A DNA stretch of 64,000 bases from CAUZIR01 sp965250195 (GCA_965250195.1 OZ252295.1:2170001-2234000); one strand, 5' to 3'; shown: positions 32,915 to 40,911, counted from the stretch's first letter. The notes: generated by a model not told the origin, from the sequence alone. Made by a program: numbers and translations.

Positions 32915-33748
32915 TCAGGACTTGTCTTGGTCGGCCGGGTCGTCTCCGGCGGCCTCTTGGTCTCCGGCTGCGGCAGCCTCTTCGGCTCCGGCCTCGGAGG
33001 CCTCTTGTTCTCCGGCTGCGGCAGCCTCGTCAGCCTCGGCTGTCGCCTCGGCGGCTTCTTCGGCAACCGGCTCTTCAGCAGCCTCTTCGGACTCGGCTGT
33101 CGCCTCGGCGGCTTCTCCGGCAACCGGCTCTTCAGCTCTCTCATCAGCCTCGGCTGTCGCCTCGGCGCTGTCTTCAGCCTCGGGCTCTTCGGCTACGGGC
33201 TCTTCAGCAGCCGGCTCTCCGGCGGCCTCGTCACCTTCGGCATTGCCCTCCGCGTTGGCCGCCGCTGCTTCCAGACCGGCCATGTACTCGTCGGCGTCGG
33301 TACCCAGCGGGTGGACGAGGATGTTTATCTCGGCCTCTATGTCGGTGTGCAGCCGGATGTTCGCCGTGTACACGCCCAGCTCGCGTACCGAGTCCGGGAT
33401 CGTGACACTGCGGCGGTCGATCTGCCGACCGGTCAGTTCGCCCAGCTTGGTCGCGACAATCGCGTTGGTCACCGACCCGTACAAACGCCCGCCCGAACCG
33501 GCCCGCATCTCGACGTTCACCCGGACACCGGCGAGCTCTTCGCCCAGGGCCGTCATGTCATTGATCGTCTTGAGGCGGGTCTTTTCGGCGCTAGAGACCA
33601 GCTTCTCAATGCGCTGCATCGTGTCGTGAGTCGCCGGTACCGCCAGGGCATTCGGGATCAGAAAATTACGGGCAAAACCGTTCTTTACGTCTTTAATGTC
33701 GCCGCCGCGGGCGACCCCCTCGACGTCTTCGAGGAACACCACTTTCAT
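32915..33748 (-). CDS. rplI: Ribosomal protein L9 with long Ala/Glu-rich tail
   Basis: ATG 33748, preceded by AGAGG, gives 277 residues. The first about 150 are canonical L9 (MKVVFLEDVEGVARGGDIKD then VKNGFARNFLIPNALAV and the C-terminal domain ending EINILVHPLG). About 120 further residues rich in Ala, Glu and Asp follow, with a 19-residue repeat (AEATAEADERAEEPVAGE). Extended L9 tails of this size are not the family norm. The same kind of tail is found on S16 across the divergent promoter. Confidence 0.95.
   Translation of the reverse strand: MKVVFLEDVEGVARGGDIKDVKNGFARNFLIPNALAVPATHDTMQRIEKLVSSAEKTRLKTINDMTALGEELAGVRVNVEMRAGSGGRLYGSVTNAIVATKLGELTGRQIDRRSVTIPDSVRELGVYTANIRLHTDIEAEINILVHPLGTDADEYMAGLEAAAANAEGNAEGDEAAGEPAAEEPVAEEPEAEDSAEATAEADERAEEPVAGEAAEATAESEEAAEEPVAEEAAEATAEADEAAAAGEQEASEAGAEEAAAAGDQEAAGDDPADQDKS
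33038..33208. repeat. 57-bp coding tandem repeat in rplI
   Basis: GGCTGTCGCCTCGGCG begins at 33038, 33095 and 33152 with an exact 57-base spacing, encoding a 19-residue acidic unit of the L9 tail. The third unit is more diverged. Such repeats can change copy number by slippage without breaking the frame. Confidence 0.85.
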
Positions 33749-33809
33749 TGGAAATCGACCTCTGTTCGATAAGGTTCGGCGGCCAGAGCTTGTTGCCTCT
33801 TCGTATGAT

Positions 33810-33838
33810 CGCCCGCGAGGCCACCGGGTTCGCGGGCG
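33810..33838. promoter_or_regulatory. Hairpin in the rplI leader region
   Basis: CGCCCGCGA (33810-33818) and TCGCGGGCG (33830-33838) make a perfect 9-bp stem with an 11-base loop, about 60 bases before the rplI start on the minus strand. It may be a leader structure for ribosomal-protein feedback. Apart from it and the elements listed next, 33749-34117 shows no gene. Confidence 0.5.
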
Positions 33839-33993
33839 CACAGTCAACGTTTTGAAAGCGGACGATTGGGGCGATCGATTGCGCCCTCCGTCCGCAGGTT
33901 TCAGGATAACCCAGTGGTGGACCCCAAGTCGAGTTCAGGCGAAGCCTTCGTAAGAGACCTAGCTAAATCGGCGTCCAGCCCTCCGTTTAGCCG

Positions 33994-34023
33994 TTGACAG
34001 CCGATTTGCACGAGGGCTAGACT
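33994..34023 (+). promoter_or_regulatory. Promoter of the rpsP-khpA-rimM operon
   Basis: A perfect -35 TTGACA (33994-33999) is followed after 18 bases by TAGACT (34018-34023). The transcript would have a leader of roughly 90 bases before rpsP. Confidence 0.7.
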
Positions 34024-34030
34024 AGCTTTG

Positions 34031-34099
34031 CCGGGTCTACCATGACCCGATCAAATTGAGACCCGGTTACGCACACCGGGATGCCCGGTCACAACGGGC
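34031..34099 (+). promoter_or_regulatory. rpsP leader with competing hairpins
   Basis: CCGGGTCT (34031-34038) pairs with AGACCCGG (34059-34066). Next, ACCGGG (34075-34080) can pair with CCCGGT (34084-34089), while GCCCG (34083-34087) can instead pair with CGGGC (34095-34099). The last two use the same bases and exclude each other. They end just before the CGGAG ribosome site, so the leader may act as a translational switch. Confidence 0.5.
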
Positions 34100-34117
34100 A
34101 CCGCCTCGGAGAAACGA

Positions 34118-34627
34118 TTGCTCAAGATTCGGTTAAGGCGCGTCGGCGCAAAGAAACAGCCCAGCTACAGGATAGTAATTGCGGACGCCAGGGCCTCGCG
34201 CGACGGTGCATTCGTCGAGCAGCTCGGGCACTACGATCCAAAAACAGACCCGCCCACCATAGTGCTGGACCGGGAGCGAGCCGACGAGTGGATTGGAAAG
34301 GGCGCCCAGCCCACCGACTCTGTCACCCGTCTTTTCAAGACCCACGAAAGCCAGCAGAACTCGGCCGGGCAGGAGCCAGACGTGGCCACGGAACCGGCAA
34401 AGGCAACCAAAAAGGCGACCAAAAAGTCAGCCAAAAAAGTAGCCAAGGCCGAAGAGACCCCAGAAGAAACGGCCATCGAAGAGCCCGAATCTGAAGAGGC
34501 ACCTGAAGCAGAGGCGACAGCCGAGACCGAAGAGCCGGTCGTCGAAGAGACCGACGAGGCGACAGCCGAGTCCGAAGAGGCTGCCTCAACCGGAGAAGAG
34601 CCGGCAGCCGAAAAAGCAGTCGAATAG
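34118..34627 (+). CDS. rpsP: Ribosomal protein S16 with charged C-terminal extension
   Basis: TTG 34118 follows CGGAGA. Residues 1-80 are S16 (LKIRLRRVGAKKQPSYRIVI, GTYDP-like LGHYDPKTDPPTI). About 85 extra residues follow: first a Lys/Ala patch (ATKKATKKSAKKVAKAEE), then an acidic stretch rich in Glu and Ala resembling the L9 tail. S16 is normally near 80-90 residues. It heads the operon with KhpA and RimM, the latter a factor for 30S maturation, which is the standard order. Confidence 0.95.
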   Translation: MLKIRLRRVGAKKQPSYRIVIADARASRDGAFVEQLGHYDPKTDPPTIVLDRERADEWIGKGAQPTDSVTRLFKTHESQQNSAGQEPDVATEPAKATKKATKKSAKKVAKAEETPEETAIEEPESEEAPEAEATAETEEPVVEETDEATAESEEAASTGEEPAAEKAVE

Positions 34628-34644
34628 GCTAGCGGGAGCAGACG

Positions 34645-34878
34645 ATGAAGGAACTGGTTGAATACATCGTTAGATCCATCGCCTCTAAGCCCGACGAAGT
34701 CCGGGTGACGGAAGAGGAAGAGGGCAACGGCGGCCAACTGCTGTTGAGGCTGGAAGTGTCGCCTGAAGACAAGGGCAAGGTCATCGGGCGCCAGGGTCGG
34801 GTGGCCCAGTCCATCCGAACCGTCCTGCGGGTGGCCGCCATCAAGCAGGGCACGCGCGCCGTCCTAGAGATCGTCTGA
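34645..34878 (+). CDS. khpA: KH-domain RNA-binding protein KhpA
   Basis: The 77-residue protein is a single KH domain. The start MKELVEYIVRSIASKPDEV and the GKVIGRQGRVAQSIRTVLR segment (GxxG = GRQG) match KhpA (YlqC). KhpA binds RNA and pairs with KhpB in other bacteria. It lies between rpsP and rimM as in many Firmicutes and Chloroflexota, and its stop overlaps the rimM start. Confidence 0.95.
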   Translation: MKELVEYIVRSIASKPDEVRVTEEEEGNGGQLLLRLEVSPEDKGKVIGRQGRVAQSIRTVLRVAAIKQGTRAVLEIV

Positions 34879-35399
34879 GCGCTCCCGAGAAGAGCCCAGA
34901 GGGCCCGGCGGACGAGCCCATTGCCGTCGGAAAAGTCCTCGCGCCGTGGGGCGTTCGCGGCGACCTCAAAGTAGCTCCGTTCTCCCGGTCCCCCGACCGT
35001 TTCGCGCCCGGGACCCTCGTGTACTCCGGTGACACCCCTCTGACGGTCGAGCGCAGCCGCCCCCACAAACAGCACCTCGTGGTGAAGTTCGATTCAATTT
35101 CCAGCCTCGGTGCCGCCAACGAAATGCGCGGTGCCGAGCTGACCGTCCCGGCGGCCGAGTTGCCCTCGCCGCCCGAGGGCTCCTTCTACCAGTTCCAGCT
35201 AATCGGGTTAGACGTCGTCAACGAGTCCGGTGATTCGCTCGGAGTTATAGCCAGGGTGCTGGAGACCGGCGCGAACGACGTCTATCTTGTCGAGAGTTCC
35301 GACGGTAGCGAGACGTTGATCCCTGCCATCAAAGACGTTGTGAAAACGGTTGACCTGGACGGGGGGCGAATGGTCGTGGACCCGCCCCCCGGACTGTGA
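34875..35399 (+). CDS. rimM: Ribosome maturation factor RimM, apparent CTG start
   Basis: The RimM N-terminal barrel (PIAVGKVLAPWGVRGDLKVA) begins well upstream of the first standard start (GTG 35019), which would remove most of it. The only suitable codon is CTG 34875, overlapping the khpA TGA as CTGA, in the same way as the usual ATGA coupling. The product is about 174 residues, with a C-terminal PRC-barrel (YQFQLIGLDVVNESGDSLGV, VLIPAIKD-like TLIPAIKDVVKTVDLDG). It assists 30S assembly with S19 and fits the operon. Confidence 0.92.
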   Translation: MSAPEKSPEGPADEPIAVGKVLAPWGVRGDLKVAPFSRSPDRFAPGTLVYSGDTPLTVERSRPHKQHLVVKFDSISSLGAANEMRGAELTVPAAELPSPPEGSFYQFQLIGLDVVNESGDSLGVIARVLETGANDVYLVESSDGSETLIPAIKDVVKTVDLDGGRMVVDPPPGL

Positions 35400-35458
35400 C
35401 ATGGTGCGCTATGATCGGCACCACCCTGTTAACCCTGAGATAGGTTTGGAGTCCTGAA

Positions 35459-36220
35459 ATGTCGGGCCATTCAAAGTGGTCGTCAATCAAACATGCCAAG
35501 GCGATAACCGACGCCCGCCGGGGCAAGGTGTTCACCAAGCTGGTCAAGGAGATCATCGTCGTCGCGCGTGAGGGCGGCGGCGACCCCGAGTCCAACTTCA
35601 AACTGCGCATGGCCGTGCAGCGGGCGAAAGACGCCAACATGCCCGCCGACAACATTACGAGGGCCATCAAAAAGGGCACCGGCGAGAGCGCCGACGGCTC
35701 CCAGATGGCCGAGATCATGTACGAGGGCTACGGCCCCGGCGGGACGGCCATCCTGCTCGAAGCGCTCACCGACAACCGCAACCGCACCGCTTCCGACGTC
35801 CGGTCCACCTTTACGAAGGCCGGAGGCAACCTGGCGGAAGTCGGCGCCGTCGCCTGGCAGTTCGACCAGCGCGGCGTGCTCGTTGCTGAGGCCGACGCGG
35901 AGGCCGCCGAGGACCTGGCCATGGCCGCCATCGACGCCGGAGCCGACGACTTCGAGGCCGACGACTCCACGTTGCTCTTCTACTCGCCAATCGAATCGCT
36001 TGAGACCATCAGGCGGACCCTGGCCGAGCACGACGCCGTCATCCGCTCCTCCGAGCTGTCGATGATGCCCAAGAACATGGTCCAGCTAGACGCCAGGACG
36101 GCCAAACAGACGCTCCGTCTGCTTGACCAGCTTGAGGACTTGGACGACGTACAGCGCGTCTACTCCAATGGCGACTTCCCCGACGAAGTACTCGAAGAGT
36201 ACGGCAACGAGTCAGGCTAA
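35459..36220 (+). CDS. yebC: YebC/PmpR-family protein
   Basis: The 253-residue protein begins MSGHSKWSSIKHAKAITDAR, the family signature, and continues with NMPADNITRAIKKGTGE and EIMYEGYGPGGTAILLEALT. YebC proteins act as transcription regulators and, in recent work on the family, as translation factors at difficult motifs. It precedes ruvC and ruvA, the common bacterial order, with repeat copy C in the gap. Confidence 0.96.
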   Translation: MSGHSKWSSIKHAKAITDARRGKVFTKLVKEIIVVAREGGGDPESNFKLRMAVQRAKDANMPADNITRAIKKGTGESADGSQMAEIMYEGYGPGGTAILLEALTDNRNRTASDVRSTFTKAGGNLAEVGAVAWQFDQRGVLVAEADAEAAEDLAMAAIDAGADDFEADDSTLLFYSPIESLETIRRTLAEHDAVIRSSELSMMPKNMVQLDARTAKQTLRLLDQLEDLDDVQRVYSNGDFPDEVLEEYGNESG

Positions 36221-36236
36221 CAACGGTGAATTGCAA

Positions 36237-36274
36237 AAGCGATGAGGCCATGAGCCGAAGAAGCCCTGACGAGC
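36237..36274 (+). repeat. Dispersed intergenic repeat, copy C
   Basis: This 38-base segment is identical to copy B at 26823-26860. It lies between yebC and ruvC, ending 19 bases before the ruvC start. Confidence 0.9.
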
Positions 36275-36293
36275 GCGCCCCGCGCGGAGCCTC

Positions 36294-36788
36294 TTGAGAA
36301 TTCTCGGCGTTGACCCCGGCACCGTCCGCATGGGCGTGGGAATGGTCGACCTGGCGGGGGACGAAGTCACCCACATAGCGTCCGCCACGCTTAGTCCGCC
36401 CCCCAAACTGGCGCTGTCCGACCGGCTCGCGGTCATTTTCGAAAAACTGGAAAAGCTAGTGGCGGAGTGGAAGCCGGACACCGTCGCCATAGAGCAGCCC
36501 TTCGCCGGTAAGAACGTGCGCTCCGCCCTCGCCGTCGGCCAGGCACAGGCCGTGGCAATGGTCGTTGCGGCTCGCCGCGGGCTGCTCGTGGCCACCTACT
36601 CGCCGTCTCAAGTCAAACAGGCTGTCACAGACCACGGCGGCAGCTCCAAAGAGCAGGTCAGGGAGATGGTCCAGATCGTGCTGCAACTGGAAGATCCGCC
36701 GGATACCTCAGACGCCGCCGACGCCCTCGCCGTGGCCCTGTGCCATGTAAACGCGACCAGGGCCGACCGCCTGATACTTATGGAATAA
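36294..36788 (+). CDS. ruvC: Holliday junction resolvase RuvC
   Basis: TTG 36294 follows GCGGAG. The 164-residue protein has the RuvC acidic active site: Asp in RILGVDPGTVRMGVG, Glu in VAIEQPFAGKNV, and the late Asp pair in DTSDAADALAVALCH. It cuts Holliday junctions with RuvAB. ruvA follows after seven bases; no ruvB is present in the window. Confidence 0.95.
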   Translation: MRILGVDPGTVRMGVGMVDLAGDEVTHIASATLSPPPKLALSDRLAVIFEKLEKLVAEWKPDTVAIEQPFAGKNVRSALAVGQAQAVAMVVAARRGLLVATYSPSQVKQAVTDHGGSSKEQVREMVQIVLQLEDPPDTSDAADALAVALCHVNATRADRLILME

Positions 36789-36795
36789 GAGGCCA

Positions 36796-37371
36796 ATGAT
36801 CACAGCAGTAAACGGCAAAGTGGCGTGGGTGGGCACGGACTGGGTCGACATCGACCTCGGCACCGTATCCGTCAGGGTCAACATACCAACGTCGACCGTC
36901 GATCACGTGGGCGCGCCGGGCGACGCGATACGTCTGTTCACCTCCCTCCAGGTGAGGGAAGACAGCCTCACCCTGTACGGCTTCGCGTCGGAGGACTCGA
37001 AGCTGCGCTTCGAGTCGCTGTTGGGCATAAATGGGGTGGGGCCCCGGCTGGCGCTGGCCGTCCTGTCCATGTTCTCCCCAGAAGACCTCGCCGCGGCCGT
37101 CGCATCGGAAGACGTCGCCGGGTTCAGCAAAGTCCCCGGCGTGGGCAAAAAGACCGCTGGCCGAATAGTGCTGGAGCTAAAGGGTCAGCTCAGTCCCGAG
37201 TGGGAAGTCTCAGCCCAGGGCGGCGGTATGGGCGACGTATTGGAGGCGCTGACGGCCTTGGGGTACTCCCTCATCGAGGCCCGCGAGGCCGCATCCAGCC
37301 TGCCCCCGGACGCCGGCGCCACCACCGAAGAGCGGGTACGAGCGGCGCTAGACCGGCTCGGCGGTCGCTAG
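36796..37371 (+). CDS. ruvA: Holliday junction branch migration protein RuvA
   Basis: The 191-residue protein has the N-terminal OB fold (MITAVNGKVAWVGTDWVDID), helix-hairpin-helix repeats (LLGINGVGPRLALAVLS and FSKVPGVGKKTAGRIVLELK) and a C-terminal RuvB-binding UBA-like domain. It binds junctions as a tetramer. It is co-transcribed with ruvC. Confidence 0.96.
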   Translation: MITAVNGKVAWVGTDWVDIDLGTVSVRVNIPTSTVDHVGAPGDAIRLFTSLQVREDSLTLYGFASEDSKLRFESLLGINGVGPRLALAVLSMFSPEDLAAAVASEDVAGFSKVPGVGKKTAGRIVLELKGQLSPEWEVSAQGGGMGDVLEALTALGYSLIEAREAASSLPPDAGATTEERVRAALDRLGGR

Positions 37372-37399
37372 GCGTTCTCCGCGAGCAAGGCTCGCTCTA

Positions 37400-37438
37400 G
37401 GGCTCTTCGGCTGATGGCCTCATCGCTTTGGTAATCGG
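37400..37438 (-). repeat. Dispersed intergenic repeat, copy D
   Basis: On the minus strand it reads AAAGCGATGAGGCCATCAGC followed by CGAAGAGCCC, a close relative of copies B and C in inverted orientation relative to the genes around it. It sits between ruvA and uvrB. Confidence 0.75.
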
Positions 37439-37476
37439 CCGTGCACGTCGTCTGGGCCGTCACGCAATGACCCGCG

Positions 37477-37482
37477 TACAAT
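37477..37482 (+). promoter_or_regulatory. -10 element of uvrB
   Basis: TACAAT lies 10 bases before ATG 37493, so the uvrB mRNA would have almost no leader. The upstream block AATGACCCGCG resembles the block before the serine-hydrolase promoter at 24338-24354. Confidence 0.5.
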
Positions 37483-37492
37483 TGGTAGCCAG

Positions 37493-39490
37493 ATGCCCGA
37501 CTTTAAGATCGTCTCCGACTTCAAACCGACGGGCGACCAGCCCCAGGCCATCGACGCCCTGGCGGCGGGCGTAGACGAGGCCCTGCGCCACCAGACCCTG
37601 CTCGGGGTCACCGGCAGCGGCAAGACTTTCACAATGGCGAACATCGTCGAACGGGTCCAGCGTCCCACCCTCGTCCTGGCCCACAACAAGACGCTCGCGG
37701 CGCAGCTCGCGACCGAGTTCAAGGACCACTTCCCCAACAACGCCGTCGAGTACTTCGTCAGCTACTACGACTACTACCAGCCCGAGGCGTACATACCCCG
37801 GACCGACACCTACATCGAGAAAGACGCCGACATAAACGAGCAGCTAGACAAGCTCAGGCACTCCGCCACTCGCGCCCTGCTGACAAGGCGCGACACACTC
37901 ATCGTCGCGTCGGTCTCGTGCATCTTCGGCCTCGGGTCTCCCGAGGAATACCAGAGCTTCGTCGCCTCCGTGCGCAAGGGCGAGACGAGGAACCGGGGAA
38001 AGTTGATTCGGCAACTCGTCGATATGCAGTACGAGCGCAACGACTTCGACCTGTCCCGGGGGAAATTTCGGGTACGCGGCGACACGCTGGAAATACTGCC
38101 CGCTTACGAAGACGGCGTGGGCGTGCGCATCGAGTTCTGGGGAGACGAGGTCGACCGCATCGTCCAGCTCGACCCGCTAACCGGTGAAGTTTTGGCGGAG
38201 CGGGACGACATCGAAATCTTCCCGGCAAAGCACTTCGTTACCTCCCGCGACAAACTCATCACGGCCATCGACGACATCGAAAAAGAGATGCACGAGCGCC
38301 TGGCCGAGTTGAACAGGGAAGGGAAGTTGCTGGAAGCCCAGCGCCTGGAGTCGCGCACCAAGTACGACATGGAGATGATGCGCGAGACCGGCTACTGCTC
38401 CGGAGTGGAGAACTACTCCCGCCATCTCGCCGGCCGGGCCACCGGTAGCACGCCGTACACGTTGCTCGATTATTTCCCCGACGACTTCCTGCTCTTCGTT
38501 GACGAGTCGCACATGACCCTGCCCCAGGTCCGGGCCATGTACGGTGGCGACCGGTCCCGCAAAGAGGTGCTCGTCGACTACGGGTTCCGATTGCCGTCAG
38601 CTCTCGACAACCGGCCGCTCAACTTCGGTGAGTTCGAGGAGCGGGTCAACCAGACCATCTACGTCTCGGCCACGCCTGGGCCATACGAATACGAGCACAG
38701 CCAGCGAATCGTCGAGCAGGTCATCCGCCCCACCGGCCTGACCGACCCGATGATCGAGATCAAGCCGACCAGGGGCCAGATCGACGACCTCCTCGAACAG
38801 ATCCGCATCCGGGTCGAAAAGGGCGAGCGGACGCTCGTGACCACACTCACCAAGCGGATGGCAGAAGAACTTGCCGACTACCTCCGTGAAGTTGGAATAC
38901 GAACACATCACATGCACTCGGAAATCGATACCCTCGAACGCAGTGAGATATTGAGAGACCTGCGCCTCGGCGTCTACGATGTCGTCGTCGGTATCAATTT
39001 GCTCAGAGAGGGACTCGACCTGCCCGAGGTCAGCCTGGTGGCGGTCCTGGACGCCGACAAAGAGGGCTTCCTGCGGTCTCAGACCTCCCTCATCCAGACG
39101 GTCGGGAGGGCGTCCCGACACGTAGACGGCCAGGTCATCATGTACGCCGACGTCGTCACCGACTCGATGAAGCGCACCATCGACGAGACAGAGCGGCGCA
39201 GGGCGGTGCAGGAGGCTCACAATAGGGAGCACGGCGTCACGCCCCAGGGCATACGAAAAACCATCCACGACATAACCGAGCGGGTGCGAGAAGTCGCCGA
39301 AACGAAAGCCCCATACGTCACCAGTTCCGATCTGCCATTGGACGACATTCTGCGTTTGGTCAAAGACCTCGAAGTTCAGATGAAAAAGGCGGCCAAGAAC
39401 CTCGAATTCGAGAAGGCGGCTTTGCTCCGGGACCAGATCACGGACCTGCGAAAAGTGATTCTGGAAGAGCAGCCCCTCAGGGGAACTTGA
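37493..39490 (+). CDS. uvrB: Excinuclease ABC subunit B
   Basis: The 665-residue protein is a complete UvrB. Walker A is LLGVTGSGKTFTMANI, the beta-hairpin region YYDYYQPEAYIPRTDTYIEK, the DEAD-like box FLLFVDESH, helicase motif VI QTVGRASRH, and a C-terminal UVR domain (QMKKAAKNLEFEKAALLRDQ). It works with UvrA and UvrC in nucleotide excision repair. It stands alone here, with its own near-leaderless promoter. Confidence 0.97.
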   Translation: MPDFKIVSDFKPTGDQPQAIDALAAGVDEALRHQTLLGVTGSGKTFTMANIVERVQRPTLVLAHNKTLAAQLATEFKDHFPNNAVEYFVSYYDYYQPEAYIPRTDTYIEKDADINEQLDKLRHSATRALLTRRDTLIVASVSCIFGLGSPEEYQSFVASVRKGETRNRGKLIRQLVDMQYERNDFDLSRGKFRVRGDTLEILPAYEDGVGVRIEFWGDEVDRIVQLDPLTGEVLAERDDIEIFPAKHFVTSRDKLITAIDDIEKEMHERLAELNREGKLLEAQRLESRTKYDMEMMRETGYCSGVENYSRHLAGRATGSTPYTLLDYFPDDFLLFVDESHMTLPQVRAMYGGDRSRKEVLVDYGFRLPSALDNRPLNFGEFEERVNQTIYVSATPGPYEYEHSQRIVEQVIRPTGLTDPMIEIKPTRGQIDDLLEQIRIRVEKGERTLVTTLTKRMAEELADYLREVGIRTHHMHSEIDTLERSEILRDLRLGVYDVVVGINLLREGLDLPEVSLVAVLDADKEGFLRSQTSLIQTVGRASRHVDGQVIMYADVVTDSMKRTIDETERRRAVQEAHNREHGVTPQGIRKTIHDITERVREVAETKAPYVTSSDLPLDDILRLVKDLEVQMKKAAKNLEFEKAALLRDQITDLRKVILEEQPLRGT

Positions 39491-39616
39491 CCAATCTAGT
39501 AAAGTACCATTGACTCCGGTTTTCCCCGACCCTAGAATATAAGGGTGACAAAACGCCCGTCTGCCGCATGGCGGACGGCCGGAGAGACCGCCCAAGAAAT
39601 CAAAGGAGCAACGCCC

Positions 39617-39931
39617 ATGGCGACCACCGCGACCCTGAACCGCGAAGAGGTGATGGAGGCCCTGCGTGACGTCTACGACCCCGAAATACCAATAAACGTG
39701 GTTGACTTGGGGCTGATCTACGACTGCCAAGTCACCGAGGGCGACGTCGATATCAAGATGACCCTGACCTTCGCCGGGTGCGGCATGGGCCCCTACATCG
39801 CCCAGCAGGCCGAGTGGCGCATCGCCGAAATGGAAGGCGTCGAGGACGTCAACGTCGAGGTGGTCTACGACCCGCCCTGGACCCCGGACATGATTACAGA
39901 AGAGGGCAAGGCGGAACTGGGGCTCGACTAA
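39617..39931 (+). CDS. MIP18/DUF59-family iron-sulfur assembly protein (SufT-like)
   Basis: ATG 39617 follows AAAGGAG. The 104-residue protein has the DUF59 core: LRDVYDPEIPINVVDLGLIY and TLTFAGCGMGPYIAQQ with the conserved Cys, ending YDPPWTPDMITEEGKAELG. Such proteins help iron-sulfur cluster assembly or delivery. The Mrp-type ATPase next door, an apo/holo cluster carrier family, supports that role. Confidence 0.9.
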   Translation: MATTATLNREEVMEALRDVYDPEIPINVVDLGLIYDCQVTEGDVDIKMTLTFAGCGMGPYIAQQAEWRIAEMEGVEDVNVEVVYDPPWTPDMITEEGKAELGLD

Positions 39932-39954
39932 CCCCCGCCCGCCCGTGACTAATA

Positions 39955-39979
39955 GGGGGCCGCGCAGGCCCCCTTTTTT
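39955..39979 (+). terminator. Intrinsic terminator
   Basis: GGGGGCC (39955-39961) pairs with GGCCCCC (39967-39973) across a five-base loop and is followed by six T residues. It ends the DUF59 gene, 24 bases after its stop. Confidence 0.93.
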
Positions 39980-40028
39980 AATTGCACTTTCACCAAATCA
40001 AGGAGCGGGAGACCACAAACACGGCAAG

Positions 40029-40841
40029 ATGACCCAGAAACCTAATCCGGCGAACAATCCCCAGGCCAAGGCTCGACTGGAGGCGATGAAACGCCAGTTC
40101 GAGCAGCGCAAGGCGATCACCAGCGCGCTCGACGGCGTCAAGCACACCATCGGGGTCTACAGCGGCAAGGGCGGTGTGGGCAAAACCACAGTGGCGGTCA
40201 ACCTCGCGGTAACGTTGGCGCAAGCCGGCGCCAGCGTAGGCATACTCGACGTCGATATCGACTGCCCCAACGTCGTACGAGCCATGAAGATTTTCGAACC
40301 GCCGGAGATGGGTGACGACAAGCGTCTGAGCCCTCCCGAACGGTTCGGGGTGCGGGTCATGTCGATGGGTTTCTTCCAGAAAAACGAAGACGAGGCCATC
40401 ATCTGGCGAGGCCCCATGGTGCATAACGCAATCAACCAGCTGCTGCAGTCCACCGCCTGGGGCGAGCTCGACTACCTGATCGTCGACCTCCCGCCGGGCA
40501 CGTCGGACGCGCCGCTCACCGTCATGCAAACCCTACAGTTGGACGGTTTCGTCGTAGTCACCACGCCCCAAGAACTCTCGGTAGTGGATGCACGGCGTTC
40601 GATCAACATGATCAAGACTCTCAAGGTGTCCGTGCTGGGCGTCGTCGAGAACTTCTCCGGGGACATATTTGGGTCGGGAGGCGGCGAAGAACTCGCCACC
40701 GAGCTCGATCTACCGTTTCTGGGCAGGTTCGAGCTACGGGCCGACTACCGGGACACGTCCAAGCCTACAGTTCTGTTGAGTAATGACGTGCGGCACGAGT
40801 ACGAGGCCGTGGTATCGACCCTCGAAAAGGGGTTGGCCTAG
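40029..40841 (+). CDS. Mrp/NBP35-family P-loop ATPase
   Basis: ATG 40029 gives about 270 residues. The deviant Walker A is IGVYSGKGGVGKTTVAVNLA, and later motifs are GILDVDIDCPNV, MSMGFF, WRGPMV, YLIVDLPPGTSDAPLTVMQT and VVTTPQELSVVD. The usual C-terminal CxxC of cluster-carrying Mrp proteins is replaced by ENFSGDIFGSGGGEEL, so the bridging cysteines appear absent. Cluster transfer is therefore less certain. It follows the DUF59 gene after a terminator, so it has a separate promoter. Confidence 0.88.
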   Translation: MTQKPNPANNPQAKARLEAMKRQFEQRKAITSALDGVKHTIGVYSGKGGVGKTTVAVNLAVTLAQAGASVGILDVDIDCPNVVRAMKIFEPPEMGDDKRLSPPERFGVRVMSMGFFQKNEDEAIIWRGPMVHNAINQLLQSTAWGELDYLIVDLPPGTSDAPLTVMQTLQLDGFVVVTTPQELSVVDARRSINMIKTLKVSVLGVVENFSGDIFGSGGGEELATELDLPFLGRFELRADYRDTSKPTVLLSNDVRHEYEAVVSTLEKGLA

Positions 40842-40911
40842 TTCCCTTACCTCGTTACTTTTGTTAATTTTCTAACTGTAGCGGTAAGTTTCCAACTGAC
40901 CGTGGTTCGCA

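Noticed and set aside
33001..33215. CRISPR-like array suggested by regularly spaced repeats
   Set aside because: The 57-base units are contiguous coding repeats of the L9 acidic tail, with no spacers.
32636..33772. Long plus-strand open frames opposite dnaB and rplI, rich in Ser/Ala or Gly/Leu
   Set aside because: They are mirror frames of GC-rich repeated coding sequence on the minus strand. rplI and dnaB are clearly the real genes.
36244..36299. Short ORF MSRRSPDE within repeat copies B and C
   Set aside because: Both copies lack ribosome sites, end differently, and the similarity comes from the repeated DNA. I treat it as non-coding.
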